A stretch of DNA of 64,000 nt from CALCZU01 sp964396165. Its GTDB lineage: Bacteria; Bdellovibrionota; FAC87; UBA2466. Every line of letters begins with the position of its first letter. Within the stretch, counting starts at the first letter, position 1. Under the pieces are notes generated by a model. It had not been told where the DNA came from, ran no database searches, and worked only from the letters and a program-made list of their open reading frames with translations. Shown here piece after piece: positions 50,895-59,611 of this stretch. Position numbers and translations under genes: made by a program. The stretch lies in assembly GCA_964396165.1 (NCBI GenBank), contig CAYNEF010000018.1, forward strand, positions 4,480 to 68,479. Direction: 5' to 3'.

Positions 50895-51590
50895 GTGATT
50901 CAACAACTGCACATTACACTTCTCATTACTTCTCTATTTTTATCGAGCTGTGGATCCACGACTAGCGCAAGTTTCTCTTTACGCGGTTCCTATTCAAAGA
51001 CTGCCGTCGAATCACAAAGCATTGTGACCTCTGGCAGTCCTAAATCCATGGCTATCAATGTTCACGCCTATTATCTAGGCACTAAAGCAGACTGCACGGA
51101 TTTAAAACCAATGCTTGATTATGGGATTGGGTCAGAGGGCTATGATTTATACAGAGATCCTCTTTTATTTTCTTCAAATCCTGCACCTGACACCTATAGA
51201 TGTATTGCATTAAAAATAAAAGACACCATAACGGTGCGCATGAATAGCATTGCCCTTTCCAGTTGGCCGGATGTCTGTCAGGAAAATGTGGATTACGATA
51301 AGGATTTGTATCTGGCTTCGAGCTCTCAAGTCTGGAAAGACGTATCCGGAAACCCAGTTACGGCAACAGGAACAGAAACTACACCATCAGAAAATCTCAT
51401 CACCCTCTTTGCTACAACAGACAGTTCGCAGGCCATTTCGGGAAGTTTGGGGCTAGCATCTTCGCAAGTATTTACACTCTCTAGTCCCATTACCCTTCCC
51501 GCAAAAATCACTTTTTATATCGACTATACGGAAGGCGTGAGTGGAACATCTGTTTGCAAGCTAAGTACAGGAACAATGGGGTTTAGATAA
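50895..51590 (+). CDS. lipoprotein, unknown function
   Basis: 231 aa from GTG 50895, with AAAGAGGT upstream; the open frame extends back into the FHA gene but without a signal. Lipobox LSSC (C15), then a Ser/Thr-rich beta protein with four further Cys and a C-terminal GVSGTSVCKLSTGTMGF. Likely outer-membrane anchored. Last gene of the bactofilin/FHA run. Confidence 0.75.
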   Translation: MIQQLHITLLITSLFLSSCGSTTSASFSLRGSYSKTAVESQSIVTSGSPKSMAINVHAYYLGTKADCTDLKPMLDYGIGSEGYDLYRDPLLFSSNPAPDTYRCIALKIKDTITVRMNSIALSSWPDVCQENVDYDKDLYLASSSQVWKDVSGNPVTATGTETTPSENLITLFATTDSSQAISGSLGLASSQVFTLSSPITLPAKITFYIDYTEGVSGTSVCKLSTGTMGFR

Positions 51591-51594
51591 GATC

Positions 51595-53202
51595 TTAGTG
51601 AGCGTCCGGTAATTTCCCTTTAAATACTGCTTTTCTCATCTGGGAAAGAGGAATCAGCACGAGCGTGAAACAAACGACAAGTACGACCATCGCTTTTTGA
51701 AAAGAAAGAATAAATGCTTCTTTTTTCACTTTAAAAAATAACATTTTTAAAGCGCCTTCAGATAAATCCCCCATTCCCACTACACTGGACATCTTGGCAT
51801 GCAAACCCGCCGTAAATAAATGTGACGCCATTCGAGCGGGAGCATCAAAAACAGTTAAATGCTCTGACAGAATAGAAAAGTTATATACTTGGTACTGCTG
51901 AAAAAGTGTCGATAGCATCGCGATCCCAATACTTCCGCCCAATTGCCTACAAAGATTAAGCATCCCTGCAGCCTCACCGATTGCCTTACCAGAAAACTGA
52001 CTGAGAACAGACGTGTTAATAGGCACAAATAAAAACGACATCGCTATTCCACGTAAAAGTAACGGCCAAAACATGCTGGAAGTGGATGTCTGGGAGTCAA
52101 ATCTTGCTATGGATAAAAAAGAAATCGAAAGACTGACGACGCCGATAAAAATTAATGTGCGCGGATCCCGCTTCTGCAATTGTTTCCCAATCAATGGCAT
52201 CATAAAAGCAGCGGCGAGTGCTCCGGGAATGAAAATCATGCCCACTTGAGTTGCGGTCATTCCCAATATCGAGGTGCTAAATACGGGCACTAAAAACAAG
52301 AGCCCATATAACATCGCACCTAGACCTGCCATTAAAAATACTCCACTTCGAAAATTTACATTTTTAAAGTGGCGTAGTTCCAAAATTGGATGCTCCGTTT
52401 TCAATTCCCAATAAATCAATCCTGAAATACAAACGACTGCTAAGAAGGTACAAATGAGAATGGATGTGGATTGAAACCAATCTTCTGCATGACCGCGCTC
52501 AAGTACGTACTGCATGCTGCCAATACCTGTGACTAAAAGTGTAAGGCCGATACTATCGACAGGAGAGCGTTTTCTTTTTTCTCTTAACGCTTTGGGTTGT
52601 TCTTTAGCTAGAGCTTTTTTTGCAACCGGATCCACCCCGACATCTTCTACAAATAAAAACGAGAGAACCATGACAATAATACCTAAAGGCAAATTGATGT
52701 TGAAAATAGATCGCCAACCAAAATTATCGGTAAGATAGCCTCCCAATGTAGGACCGACTGTAGGGCCAATCATCACGCTCATTCCATAAATAGCACTCGC
52801 CATACCGGCTTGCTCTTTGGGAAACGCCTCATAAATCAAAGCTTGGGAAGTGGGAAGAAGCGCACCCCCTGCCAGTCCTTGCAGTACGCGAAAGACTACA
52901 AGAAAAGCGAGATTCGGTGCAAACCCGCATGCAACTGAAGAGGCTGTAAAAAGGGCAATGCAGACTGTGTAGTAAACTTTACGCCCAATTTGATCACTCA
53001 TCCAACTTGCAATGGGCAAGATGATTGCATTGGCTATGATGTAACCTGTTATGACCCAACTGATTTCATCGAGCGTCGTACCTAAGTTTCCCATCATGGA
53101 CGGAACGGCAACATTTACAATCGACGTGTCGATAATCTCAAGTAAAGACGCCATGACTGCGGTGAGTACGAGCAGTTTTGAACGGAGAGGAATTTTTTGC
53201 AT
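51595..53202 (-). CDS. MFS drug efflux transporter, DHA2 family (EmrB-like)
   Basis: 535 aa, 14 membrane helices. DHA2 motifs: LEIIDTSIVNVAVPSMMGNLG, SWVITGYIIANAIILPIASWMSDQIGRK, VLQGLAGGALLPTSQALI, YGMSVMIGPTVGPTLGGYL. Proton-driven export of hydrophobic drugs, here in a tripartite system with the HlyD and TolC proteins encoded just upstream. 19 bases after the adaptor gene. Substrate unknown. Confidence 0.93.
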   Translation of the reverse strand: MQKIPLRSKLLVLTAVMASLLEIIDTSIVNVAVPSMMGNLGTTLDEISWVITGYIIANAIILPIASWMSDQIGRKVYYTVCIALFTASSVACGFAPNLAFLVVFRVLQGLAGGALLPTSQALIYEAFPKEQAGMASAIYGMSVMIGPTVGPTLGGYLTDNFGWRSIFNINLPLGIIVMVLSFLFVEDVGVDPVAKKALAKEQPKALREKRKRSPVDSIGLTLLVTGIGSMQYVLERGHAEDWFQSTSILICTFLAVVCISGLIYWELKTEHPILELRHFKNVNFRSGVFLMAGLGAMLYGLLFLVPVFSTSILGMTATQVGMIFIPGALAAAFMMPLIGKQLQKRDPRTLIFIGVVSLSISFLSIARFDSQTSTSSMFWPLLLRGIAMSFLFVPINTSVLSQFSGKAIGEAAGMLNLCRQLGGSIGIAMLSTLFQQYQVYNFSILSEHLTVFDAPARMASHLFTAGLHAKMSSVVGMGDLSEGALKMLFFKVKKEAFILSFQKAMVVLVVCFTLVLIPLSQMRKAVFKGKLPDAH

Positions 53203-53221
53203 ACGCCAGACTCCTCAAGCA

Positions 53222-54073
53222 TTAGCGGGTACTGATGTAAACTTCAGAAGACAGACCAGCCTGCAATTTAGAAACAAATTCCTCTGTGAGATCCGAAAAT
53301 TTGATTTTCACAGAAACTCGCTGAACCACTTTGGTGAAATTTCCTGTCGCGTTGTCTGGCGGCAAGAGACTAAAAATGGCGCCCGTACTGGGACTAATGC
53401 TTTCGACTTTTCCATGAAACGTCTTGCCACTGATGGCATCAACCGTAATCTTCACTTCATTGCCGATTTTAATTCTATTTAAATCCGTCTCTTTCAAATT
53501 CGCAGTAATCCATCTTTCATCAGTAGAGACAAAACCAAATAGGGGTTGTCCGCCTTGTACAAACTGGCCCGCTTCAATGGATTTTCGCGCAATCAAACCG
53601 TCTGTCGGCGCAATAATTTTTGTATAGCCCATATTGAGTTTGGCCTGATCCAACTGAACCTGAGCTGCCTTTAACTTTGCTTCCAGTTCTTTAAAAGTCG
53701 CACTCGCATTATCAAAGCGCTCGCGGCTAATGGCCTGGCTTCTAAACAATTCGGCATTACGCTTGTAGTTCACTTCTGCTTCATGGTAGCGCGCCTGTAA
53801 AGAGGCGACCTGCGCTTCTGCCCCTTCTGAAGCATTGGACAAATCAGAAGTATCTATTTGTGCAAGAACGTCACCGGCTTTTACTTTTTCATTTTCTTCG
53901 ACAAGAACTTTTTGAATCGTGCCGTTCACACGAGACGACAACATGGTCACATGCGCGCCGACTTGAGCATTGTCTGTATAGACCCACATCAAATGTTGTA
54001 CGAAATAATAAGCTCCTACGGCTAAAAGTGAGATAAGAACGATGCCTAAAGTAATTTTTCTATTTCTATTCAT
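53222..54073 (-). CDS. HlyD/EmrA-family periplasmic adaptor
   Basis: 283 aa: membrane anchor (8-25), lipoyl halves VLVEENEKVKAGDVLAQIDT and TKIIAPTDGLIARKSIEAGQFVQGG, a helical hairpin between them and a C-terminal beta-barrel (DERWITANLKETDLNRIKIGNEVKITVDA). It bridges the MFS pump and the outer-membrane channel. The start directly follows the stop of the channel gene. Confidence 0.92.
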   Translation of the reverse strand: MNRNRKITLGIVLISLLAVGAYYFVQHLMWVYTDNAQVGAHVTMLSSRVNGTIQKVLVEENEKVKAGDVLAQIDTSDLSNASEGAEAQVASLQARYHEAEVNYKRNAELFRSQAISRERFDNASATFKELEAKLKAAQVQLDQAKLNMGYTKIIAPTDGLIARKSIEAGQFVQGGQPLFGFVSTDERWITANLKETDLNRIKIGNEVKITVDAISGKTFHGKVESISPSTGAIFSLLPPDNATGNFTKVVQRVSVKIKFSDLTEEFVSKLQAGLSSEVYISTR

Positions 54074-55402
54074 TTAAATTTTTCTCCCTAATGCTAATTC
54101 CAACTGCAACAAGGCTTCCGCGCCATCCACCTGCGCTTTAACAAGTCCTGCTTTTGCACGAAACAAGTCCAGCTCAGCATCCAAAAGATCGGTATTCGTT
54201 CTTGTCCCTGCCCGCACACCCAGTTTTGCAAGTCGTACACTTTCATCGGCAGCTTCGATGGCTTGTTTTTTTGCATTGAAAAGCGCTGTGTTGTAATTGA
54301 GTTTTCTTTTCCAAAGTTCAAAGTCGTTGGGAGCACGGATCACTGCCGCGCGAGAGGCAAATTCTGCCTGCTCGTGTTGCGCTTCAGACTGTCTTAGTCT
54401 TGCGTAGGAAGCGCCTCCATCAAAAAGATTCCAGGTAAGTACGGCGCCTATAAAATAAGCGTCTTTATAGGAATCCGTTGTGGTAAGCGCGTAGTCTTTG
54501 TTGTTGTAGTATTGTTTCTCGGCAGACAGGGACAAGCGAGGAAGCCAGGCAGAATAAAGCGCAGTATGCATCATATCCGAAGCTTCTGCTCTGTTTGCAA
54601 GCGCACTTAAGTCTACTCGTGCCGCTTGTTCCCACTTGATGTCTTTGGAAATATTTTTCGAGTTGGGCTCTGGCAATGATCCCTTAAGAGGTCTTGCATC
54701 TTCTGCTTTGCCGAGTAATTGTGCAAGGGCACGTCTTGCTAAAATAACATTGTCTTCTGCGGCCCCTTTTTCAGGAATCGCTTCTTGCAACTGAACTTGA
54801 ACACGCAGTAAGTCGAACTTGGTAGCACCACCGCCCTTTAATACGCTTTTTACTCTTTCTAAATGTTCTTCTAATGTCGCGACATTTTGGGCTGCTACGC
54901 TTGAAAGAAGTTCTGCAGCTAGTGCCTGGTAGTATTTTAATTTAATTTCATTTTCCACAGCAAATTCGGCGCGCTCACTTTCCCAAGACGCAGCCCGCGC
55001 ATTTAATTTTGCGGCTCTAAAATGTTTCCAGGATTGAAAGCCATCAAATACCGTCCAGGAAAGTCCCAACGAGGCACTTGTTTTTGGGTAGATGGCATCC
55101 ATGGAAACAGGTGCTCCACCAAAGTTGATATCAATAGTCTGGTATTTCAAATCCACCGCATGGTTTGCGGATAACGTAAGTTTTGGCAGATTACCTGATA
55201 TGGCTTCAAGCGGTTTCCAGGAAGCTTCTTGTTCCAGAGCGCGCACTTTTTGCAATTGCGGGTTTTGTGCTTTGCCTTCGGAGATGGCTTCTTCGAGAGT
55301 CAGACCGGTTGCGACTTCAGCGGCGCGCGCTGGAGTTGCCATCGTAACCCAGGCAAGTAAACCTAATAAACTGACAAGCCAACGGTATATACAATTACTC
55401 AT
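54074..55402 (-). CDS. TolC-family outer-membrane efflux channel
   Basis: 442 aa with a signal peptide (cleavage near TPARAAE, residue 28). Two repeated OEP halves: LTLEEAISEGKAQNPQLQKVRALEQEA and the long helix ARVDLSALANRAEASDM; strand region GLSWTVFDGFQSW and LTWNLFDGGASYARL. Second gene of the efflux operon, eight bases after tetR. Confidence 0.92.
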   Translation of the reverse strand: MSNCIYRWLVSLLGLLAWVTMATPARAAEVATGLTLEEAISEGKAQNPQLQKVRALEQEASWKPLEAISGNLPKLTLSANHAVDLKYQTIDINFGGAPVSMDAIYPKTSASLGLSWTVFDGFQSWKHFRAAKLNARAASWESERAEFAVENEIKLKYYQALAAELLSSVAAQNVATLEEHLERVKSVLKGGGATKFDLLRVQVQLQEAIPEKGAAEDNVILARRALAQLLGKAEDARPLKGSLPEPNSKNISKDIKWEQAARVDLSALANRAEASDMMHTALYSAWLPRLSLSAEKQYYNNKDYALTTTDSYKDAYFIGAVLTWNLFDGGASYARLRQSEAQHEQAEFASRAAVIRAPNDFELWKRKLNYNTALFNAKKQAIEAADESVRLAKLGVRAGTRTNTDLLDAELDLFRAKAGLVKAQVDGAEALLQLELALGRKI

Positions 55403-55410
55403 TTACTACC

Positions 55411-56055
55411 TCAAACAACTTTAACTAGCGATCCATTCAAAATGATGGAAAGCAGACTTTCCAAATAGGCTTCTCTTTGCTTTGAATCGTAGATCGATCT
55501 GTCAAAATATTTTTTATGGATGGGTTCTACACGCAGCCACTGCCCCATCGTGCCGTGAATCAGCGTCGTCAGACAATAAGGATCAAGCTCTGTTCTTAAA
55601 AATCCATTTTTCTGTGCATCTTTAAAAAATTCCGTCAGCTTGCGGGTGAGTTTTAAAAAAGTTTCTTCAAAAACATCTTTCGCTAACGGAAGACCAGCTT
55701 CAATTTCTCTTCCTAAAATTTTGTGTGCTTCGGGTTCTTCGATAATGGATTTTGCGATGCTTTCTAAGACGAGTTTCAAACGGACTTTAAAGTCTTCAGG
55801 ACTCGTGGCTTTCTCCAAAAGACTTTCTGCAATCTCAAGTCTTGCTTTTCCAAATTCGGAGATGCAGGCACGGTACAAACCTTCTTTTCCCCCGAAATGG
55901 TAGCTCACTAGACAGAGGCTAGCTTTGGCTTCCCGTGCGATGTCGCGCACCGTAGTTCCCTCAAGCCCTTTTTTCGCGAAACAACGTCGAGCCGCAAGAA
56001 GTAATTGCTTCTTGGAAGTCTCTTTTTCATCGGCTGATGGCTTCAACTTAAACAT
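55411..56055 (-). CDS. TetR-family regulator of the efflux operon
   Basis: 214 aa from ATG 56055 (MFKLKPSADEKETSKKQLLLAARRCF). HTH: KKGLEGTTVRDIAREAKASLCLVSYHFGGKEGLYRACI. The longer ATG at 56073 lies inside the operator. C-terminal part fits the CerR/AefR-type ligand domain (PEAHKILGREIEAGLP). First gene of the operon; a consensus-like -10 ends seven bases before the ATG, so the mRNA is probably leaderless. Confidence 0.9.
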   Translation of the reverse strand: MFKLKPSADEKETSKKQLLLAARRCFAKKGLEGTTVRDIAREAKASLCLVSYHFGGKEGLYRACISEFGKARLEIAESLLEKATSPEDFKVRLKLVLESIAKSIIEEPEAHKILGREIEAGLPLAKDVFEETFLKLTRKLTEFFKDAQKNGFLRTELDPYCLTTLIHGTMGQWLRVEPIHKKYFDRSIYDSKQREAYLESLLSIILNGSLVKVV

Positions 56056-56061
56056 AAATCC

Positions 56062-56089
56062 ATTATAGAACAAATGTTCTATAAATCAA
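56062..56089 (-). promoter_or_regulatory. sigma70-like promoter of the tetR-efflux operon
   Basis: On the minus strand, TTGATT (56089-56084) and a perfect TATAAT (56067-56062) are 16 bases apart. Seven bases after TATAAT lies the A of the tetR ATG, so transcription probably starts at the start codon. Confidence 0.65.
56063..56084. promoter_or_regulatory. 22-bp palindromic operator for the efflux TetR
   Basis: Arms TTATAGAACA and TGTTCTATAA around AA, a perfect palindrome filling the promoter spacer and covering the -10 box. Binding by the adjacent TetR would block RNA polymerase; inferred. Confidence 0.72.
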
Positions 56090-56168
56090 TACAATTGTTT
56101 TATTTGTAAAAAGACTATGAATTCAACGTTTTTAGAAGGTTTGCCGATAAGAGAATAACGAGGTTCCT

Positions 56169-56471
56169 ATGAAAGTATTCGTTTATACAAAGCGTAGAAG
56201 AAGCATTCGCTTTAAACCAGACCCAGAAAACCAGATTGCGAAAATCGATATCCAAAATTTGGAAGGCAAATTTCAGCCAACTGTAACAGCACTGGTGATA
56301 GACGAAGCGTACAAAGGCTGCGGTCTAATTTTTCAAGACCAAAAGGGTTTTGAAATTGGAGAAGTCTGCCGCCTTCAAGTCGGACAAATCGGTCCCTTGC
56401 AAGCAGAAGTTCGTTGGAAGCAAAAACTCTATGACAATCTCATTAAAGTCGGTTTTCGTTTCTTAGAATAA
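56169..56471 (+). CDS. PilZ-like small protein (atypical)
   Basis: 100 aa. RRRSIRF near the start and a beta-rich body ending IGPLQAEVRWKQKLYDNLIKVGFRFLE are in the style of PilZ domains, which bind c-di-GMP through RxxxR and DxSxxG. Here the second motif reads DEAYKGCG, so the Ser is missing and nucleotide binding is doubtful. Good position behind AACGAGG. Monocistronic. Confidence 0.55.
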   Translation: MKVFVYTKRRRSIRFKPDPENQIAKIDIQNLEGKFQPTVTALVIDEAYKGCGLIFQDQKGFEIGEVCRLQVGQIGPLQAEVRWKQKLYDNLIKVGFRFLE

Positions 56472-56501
56472 AAAAAACGGGGTGCTCTTTCGAACACCCC
56501 G
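56471..56501 (-). terminator. intrinsic terminator of the metzincin lipoprotein gene
   Basis: CGGGGTG (56478-56484) and CACCCCG (56495-56501) form a GC-rich stem; on the minus strand it is followed by seven T, directly after the end of the lipoprotein gene at 56524. Confidence 0.75.
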
Positions 56502-56523
56502 ATCTCATACATCACACTATTTC

Positions 56524-58770
56524 TTATTCGCAAGCCAAGTCAGCATCCACTAGAACTTTAAGCGGTTCCAGTGTTTTGACTGTGAGCTTTTTCAAGTCAC
56601 TCAAGTTTTGAAGTACCTGGGCTTTTGCCGCTTCAGATTTGCCTTTTAAGACATCTTGCAAGTCTTTTGGGCATACCTTAGAGCGCAATCCTTCTTTTAC
56701 AAAGAGAACGATTTCAGCTGCTGTCTTAGGTCTGTCGTTCTTCAAGTTAAAGTTCGTCCAGCTTGCAGATGTTTTTTCGGCTGTGGCCGCATACATCCCG
56801 ATTGCAGGTAGTACAGAAGCAAGTTCACGTTTCATGTCATCCACCTTCCACAGGGTTGTATTTACATCTCCTCGACCGATTAACAACGAGACCGCTCTTT
56901 CCAGGCGAGCATCGAAGAATCCGTAAGGATCGTTTGTCGCATCGTCTCTGGAACACTCAGCAGAGTTCTCCAGGTGTTCAGCGTCTGGCACGCCTTCGTC
57001 GGTACAGAACAGAGTACGGTTAGAAGGTTCTACACCTTGGTAGCCATACTTCAGCGCTATCACGTCATAGATGCCTACTTCATCGAGGTGTCTAAAACCG
57101 CGGCCTAAGTATTCCATGATGGAGTGAGAGACTTTTCCTTTTTCAAGGCCGGAGTAACTCAAGTTACCGCGGAAGTTGTGTCTCAGTCCTAAGTTATGGC
57201 CTAACTCATGACCTACTAGATCTAACCAATAACCATCCATGTATGATTCAAATGTGTAGCCGGATGGTAAGAGATCGAAATCTTCTCTTTGCATCGCTGG
57301 ATCTTCCAAAGAAGCTTGTTGAGAGACATCTCTGAAACCCAATTCGCCTAAAGATACTTTAAAGCGCTTTGAACTTCCTTCGTCTATCATGGACTTCAGT
57401 GTTTTTTCTCCATCGCGCATCACTTGCAATGCTTCGATGACTTTTCCTTCTTCCATCAGTGCGTTCACTGTTTTACCGATCGAGAACCACTCTTTGTAGA
57501 TTTTTACAATGTGTGGTCCTTGGACAAGCACGTTGGAAGAAAGAATTTCCCCCGTAAATTGATTTGCGATGGAGGGCCCAAGACCGCCGTATGGAGCACG
57601 GTTTACAAGATCCCACTCAACGATGTTGTACCTGATATCACCCGTCACAAGTTTTTCTGCGCGGGCGTCTGTCGCATCCACAAATTCATAGGCAATCAAT
57701 TTTTTGCCAGCGAATTCGAGAAACTTAGCGTTCCATGCGTCAAAAGAAGCAGCGAAGTTCTTTTTGTATTCCTCAGGTACGTTCTTGATGAAGTACTTAA
57801 CAGGTTCTGCATTCAAACTGCCTGTTCCTTGAGAAGGAAGTAAGTGGCGCTCAATTTTCGCTACTTTGCTTCTTTCCGTCATAAAGAAACCTACCCCCGG
57901 AGTAGCTTCACGCGCCTGAAATTCAGGGTGAAATGCAGAGGCCAGTCTCAAGAACCAACGGATAGTAAATTTGGTTTCAGGAACTTCCTGTACATCCGTT
58001 TTTGTTTCTAGAGGAACCATGGTGACTTCCACATCGAATACCAGTGTGGAAACAGAGTAATCTACCGCAACAGTCTTGGCGGATTTTGTTTTAAGTTTTG
58101 TGTAACTGCCATCCGGATCAAGCATTTCGATCAGATTGAGTTGCTCACCTAAAGATGACAGATCTAAAAACACCGTACTGCTTTTATCATCTACGCCGAC
58201 AATCGGTATTCCTATCAGAGCTTTTTGCTCGGAGCCTTCTGTACAATCCTTCACACAACCTACAAGACCGAAGACGTATTCGTTTTCCTTATCGCCTTTA
58301 GCCACAACGGTTTTGACATGCAGTGGAGTTAAATCCATCAGCTTCAGTCTTCCCATTGTTTCACTTTCTTTGTCAGAAGTTTTTGTGATCACTCCTCCAA
58401 AAAGTTGTTGTTCGCCCAGAAGCCCAATGGGGAAACCGACAACGAGAGAATTTGCAGCTGGTTCTTCCACGTTGTCGGCGTTCCCTAATAGTTTTTTAAT
58501 GGCAATTCCTGCCATTTTTGCAATTTTACTTAAAAGGTTTATGCCTTTTTTGGATTTTGCGCTTACGACTTTTTCAGCCGATTTTGCTTCCAAAAAAGAC
58601 TGTTCTCCCATAACCACATAGGGGGCTTTAGCATCCCCTAGAGTTTTTTCTATACGGGGATCGGTATTATCTACGGGTGTTGTCACCTCGACCGTTTCTT
58701 TTTTTCCGCAACCGTTTAAAACAAGAACTGAAACGAACAATCCTACTACTAAATTATGAGCCAACTTCAT
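56524..58770 (-). CDS. metzincin-type zinc metallopeptidase lipoprotein
   Basis: 748 aa. Lipobox LNGC (C21), an N-terminal unknown region (25-320), then a zinc-peptidase domain: HELGHNLGLRH at 521-531 (HExxHxxGxxH) and Met-turn SIMEY at 550-554, as in DUF4953/DUF5117-like peptidases. Two Cys pairs follow. ATG has GGAAAGGGGG upstream. Outer-membrane anchored protease facing the periplasm or outside; substrate unknown. Confidence 0.88.
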   Translation of the reverse strand: MKLAHNLVVGLFVSVLVLNGCGKKETVEVTTPVDNTDPRIEKTLGDAKAPYVVMGEQSFLEAKSAEKVVSAKSKKGINLLSKIAKMAGIAIKKLLGNADNVEEPAANSLVVGFPIGLLGEQQLFGGVITKTSDKESETMGRLKLMDLTPLHVKTVVAKGDKENEYVFGLVGCVKDCTEGSEQKALIGIPIVGVDDKSSTVFLDLSSLGEQLNLIEMLDPDGSYTKLKTKSAKTVAVDYSVSTLVFDVEVTMVPLETKTDVQEVPETKFTIRWFLRLASAFHPEFQAREATPGVGFFMTERSKVAKIERHLLPSQGTGSLNAEPVKYFIKNVPEEYKKNFAASFDAWNAKFLEFAGKKLIAYEFVDATDARAEKLVTGDIRYNIVEWDLVNRAPYGGLGPSIANQFTGEILSSNVLVQGPHIVKIYKEWFSIGKTVNALMEEGKVIEALQVMRDGEKTLKSMIDEGSSKRFKVSLGELGFRDVSQQASLEDPAMQREDFDLLPSGYTFESYMDGYWLDLVGHELGHNLGLRHNFRGNLSYSGLEKGKVSHSIMEYLGRGFRHLDEVGIYDVIALKYGYQGVEPSNRTLFCTDEGVPDAEHLENSAECSRDDATNDPYGFFDARLERAVSLLIGRGDVNTTLWKVDDMKRELASVLPAIGMYAATAEKTSASWTNFNLKNDRPKTAAEIVLFVKEGLRSKVCPKDLQDVLKGKSEAAKAQVLQNLSDLKKLTVKTLEPLKVLVDADLACE

Positions 58771-58936
58771 TGGGCCCCCTTTCCTTCAAGAGCTTGTTAG
58801 AGCAAGGGCAGTGCCAGTTAACAGCATTTTATTTCATGCGTAAAAGCGTTAAGCGCTCGAGTTTTTTCACAATTTATTAGGTGCGAAAAGGTACCGTCCG
58901 GTAAAAAGGGAAGGATCGTTTGTTAACACTTGGGGC

Positions 58937-59611
58937 TTAAATTTTAAACGGGTTAAAGTCTGTATCGCGATCGTAGTAGTCTTCGTTTTCTACACGTTTT
59001 AAAAAGGCGACTACTTTGTAAGTCACAGGAGTCATCACTACTTCCACGAGCACTTTGATTGCGTAATTACTGATTAAAACGTGTAATACTACTTCGTTTG
59101 GCCAAACGCCTAAAAAAGCTATCGGGTAAAAAATGAGAGAATCTACCGCTTCTCCAAAAATAGTAGAACCGATCGTTCTCAGCCAAAGCATCTTGCCCTC
59201 TGTCCAGACCTTCATTTTTGCAAGCACGTAAGAGTTTGTGAACTCTCCCAAAAAGAAAGCCGCGAGTGAGCCTACAAAAATTCTCCAGGTACTCCCAAAT
59301 ACAGTTTCCACTGCCGCTTGGTGAGGCCATCCGGGAGCAGGTGCAACGTTTACGACGACAAAACTCATGAGAGAGGCAAATGCCATCGCGACAAACCCTG
59401 CCCATACGACTTTGCGGGAATGCGCATAGCCATAAACTTCAGTCAAAATATCGCCAAAGATGTAACTGAGCGGAAAGAAAAAAATACCAGTTGTGCAGGT
59501 ATTTCCAAAAAATGTTGTGAGTTTGGAAACACCTATCAAATTGGAACACAAAAGAACGGTTACAAAGGCTGCCATCACAAAATCGTAATAGCGGTATTCG
59601 TTTCGTTTCAT
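58937..59611 (-). CDS. yhhQ: queuosine precursor transporter (YhhQ/VUT family)
   Basis: 224 aa, six helices. Family marks: SNLIGVSKLTTFFG, FFFPLSYIFGDILTEVYGYAHSRKVVW, GEFTNSYVLAKMKVWTEGKMLWLRTIGSTIFGEAVDSLIF. It imports preQ0/preQ1 for tRNA queuosine synthesis. Overlaps the antiporter gene by four bases (ATGA). No queuosine genes are near, as is common for salvage. Confidence 0.92.
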   Translation of the reverse strand: MKRNEYRYYDFVMAAFVTVLLCSNLIGVSKLTTFFGNTCTTGIFFFPLSYIFGDILTEVYGYAHSRKVVWAGFVAMAFASLMSFVVVNVAPAPGWPHQAAVETVFGSTWRIFVGSLAAFFLGEFTNSYVLAKMKVWTEGKMLWLRTIGSTIFGEAVDSLIFYPIAFLGVWPNEVVLHVLISNYAIKVLVEVVMTPVTYKVVAFLKRVENEDYYDRDTDFNPFKI

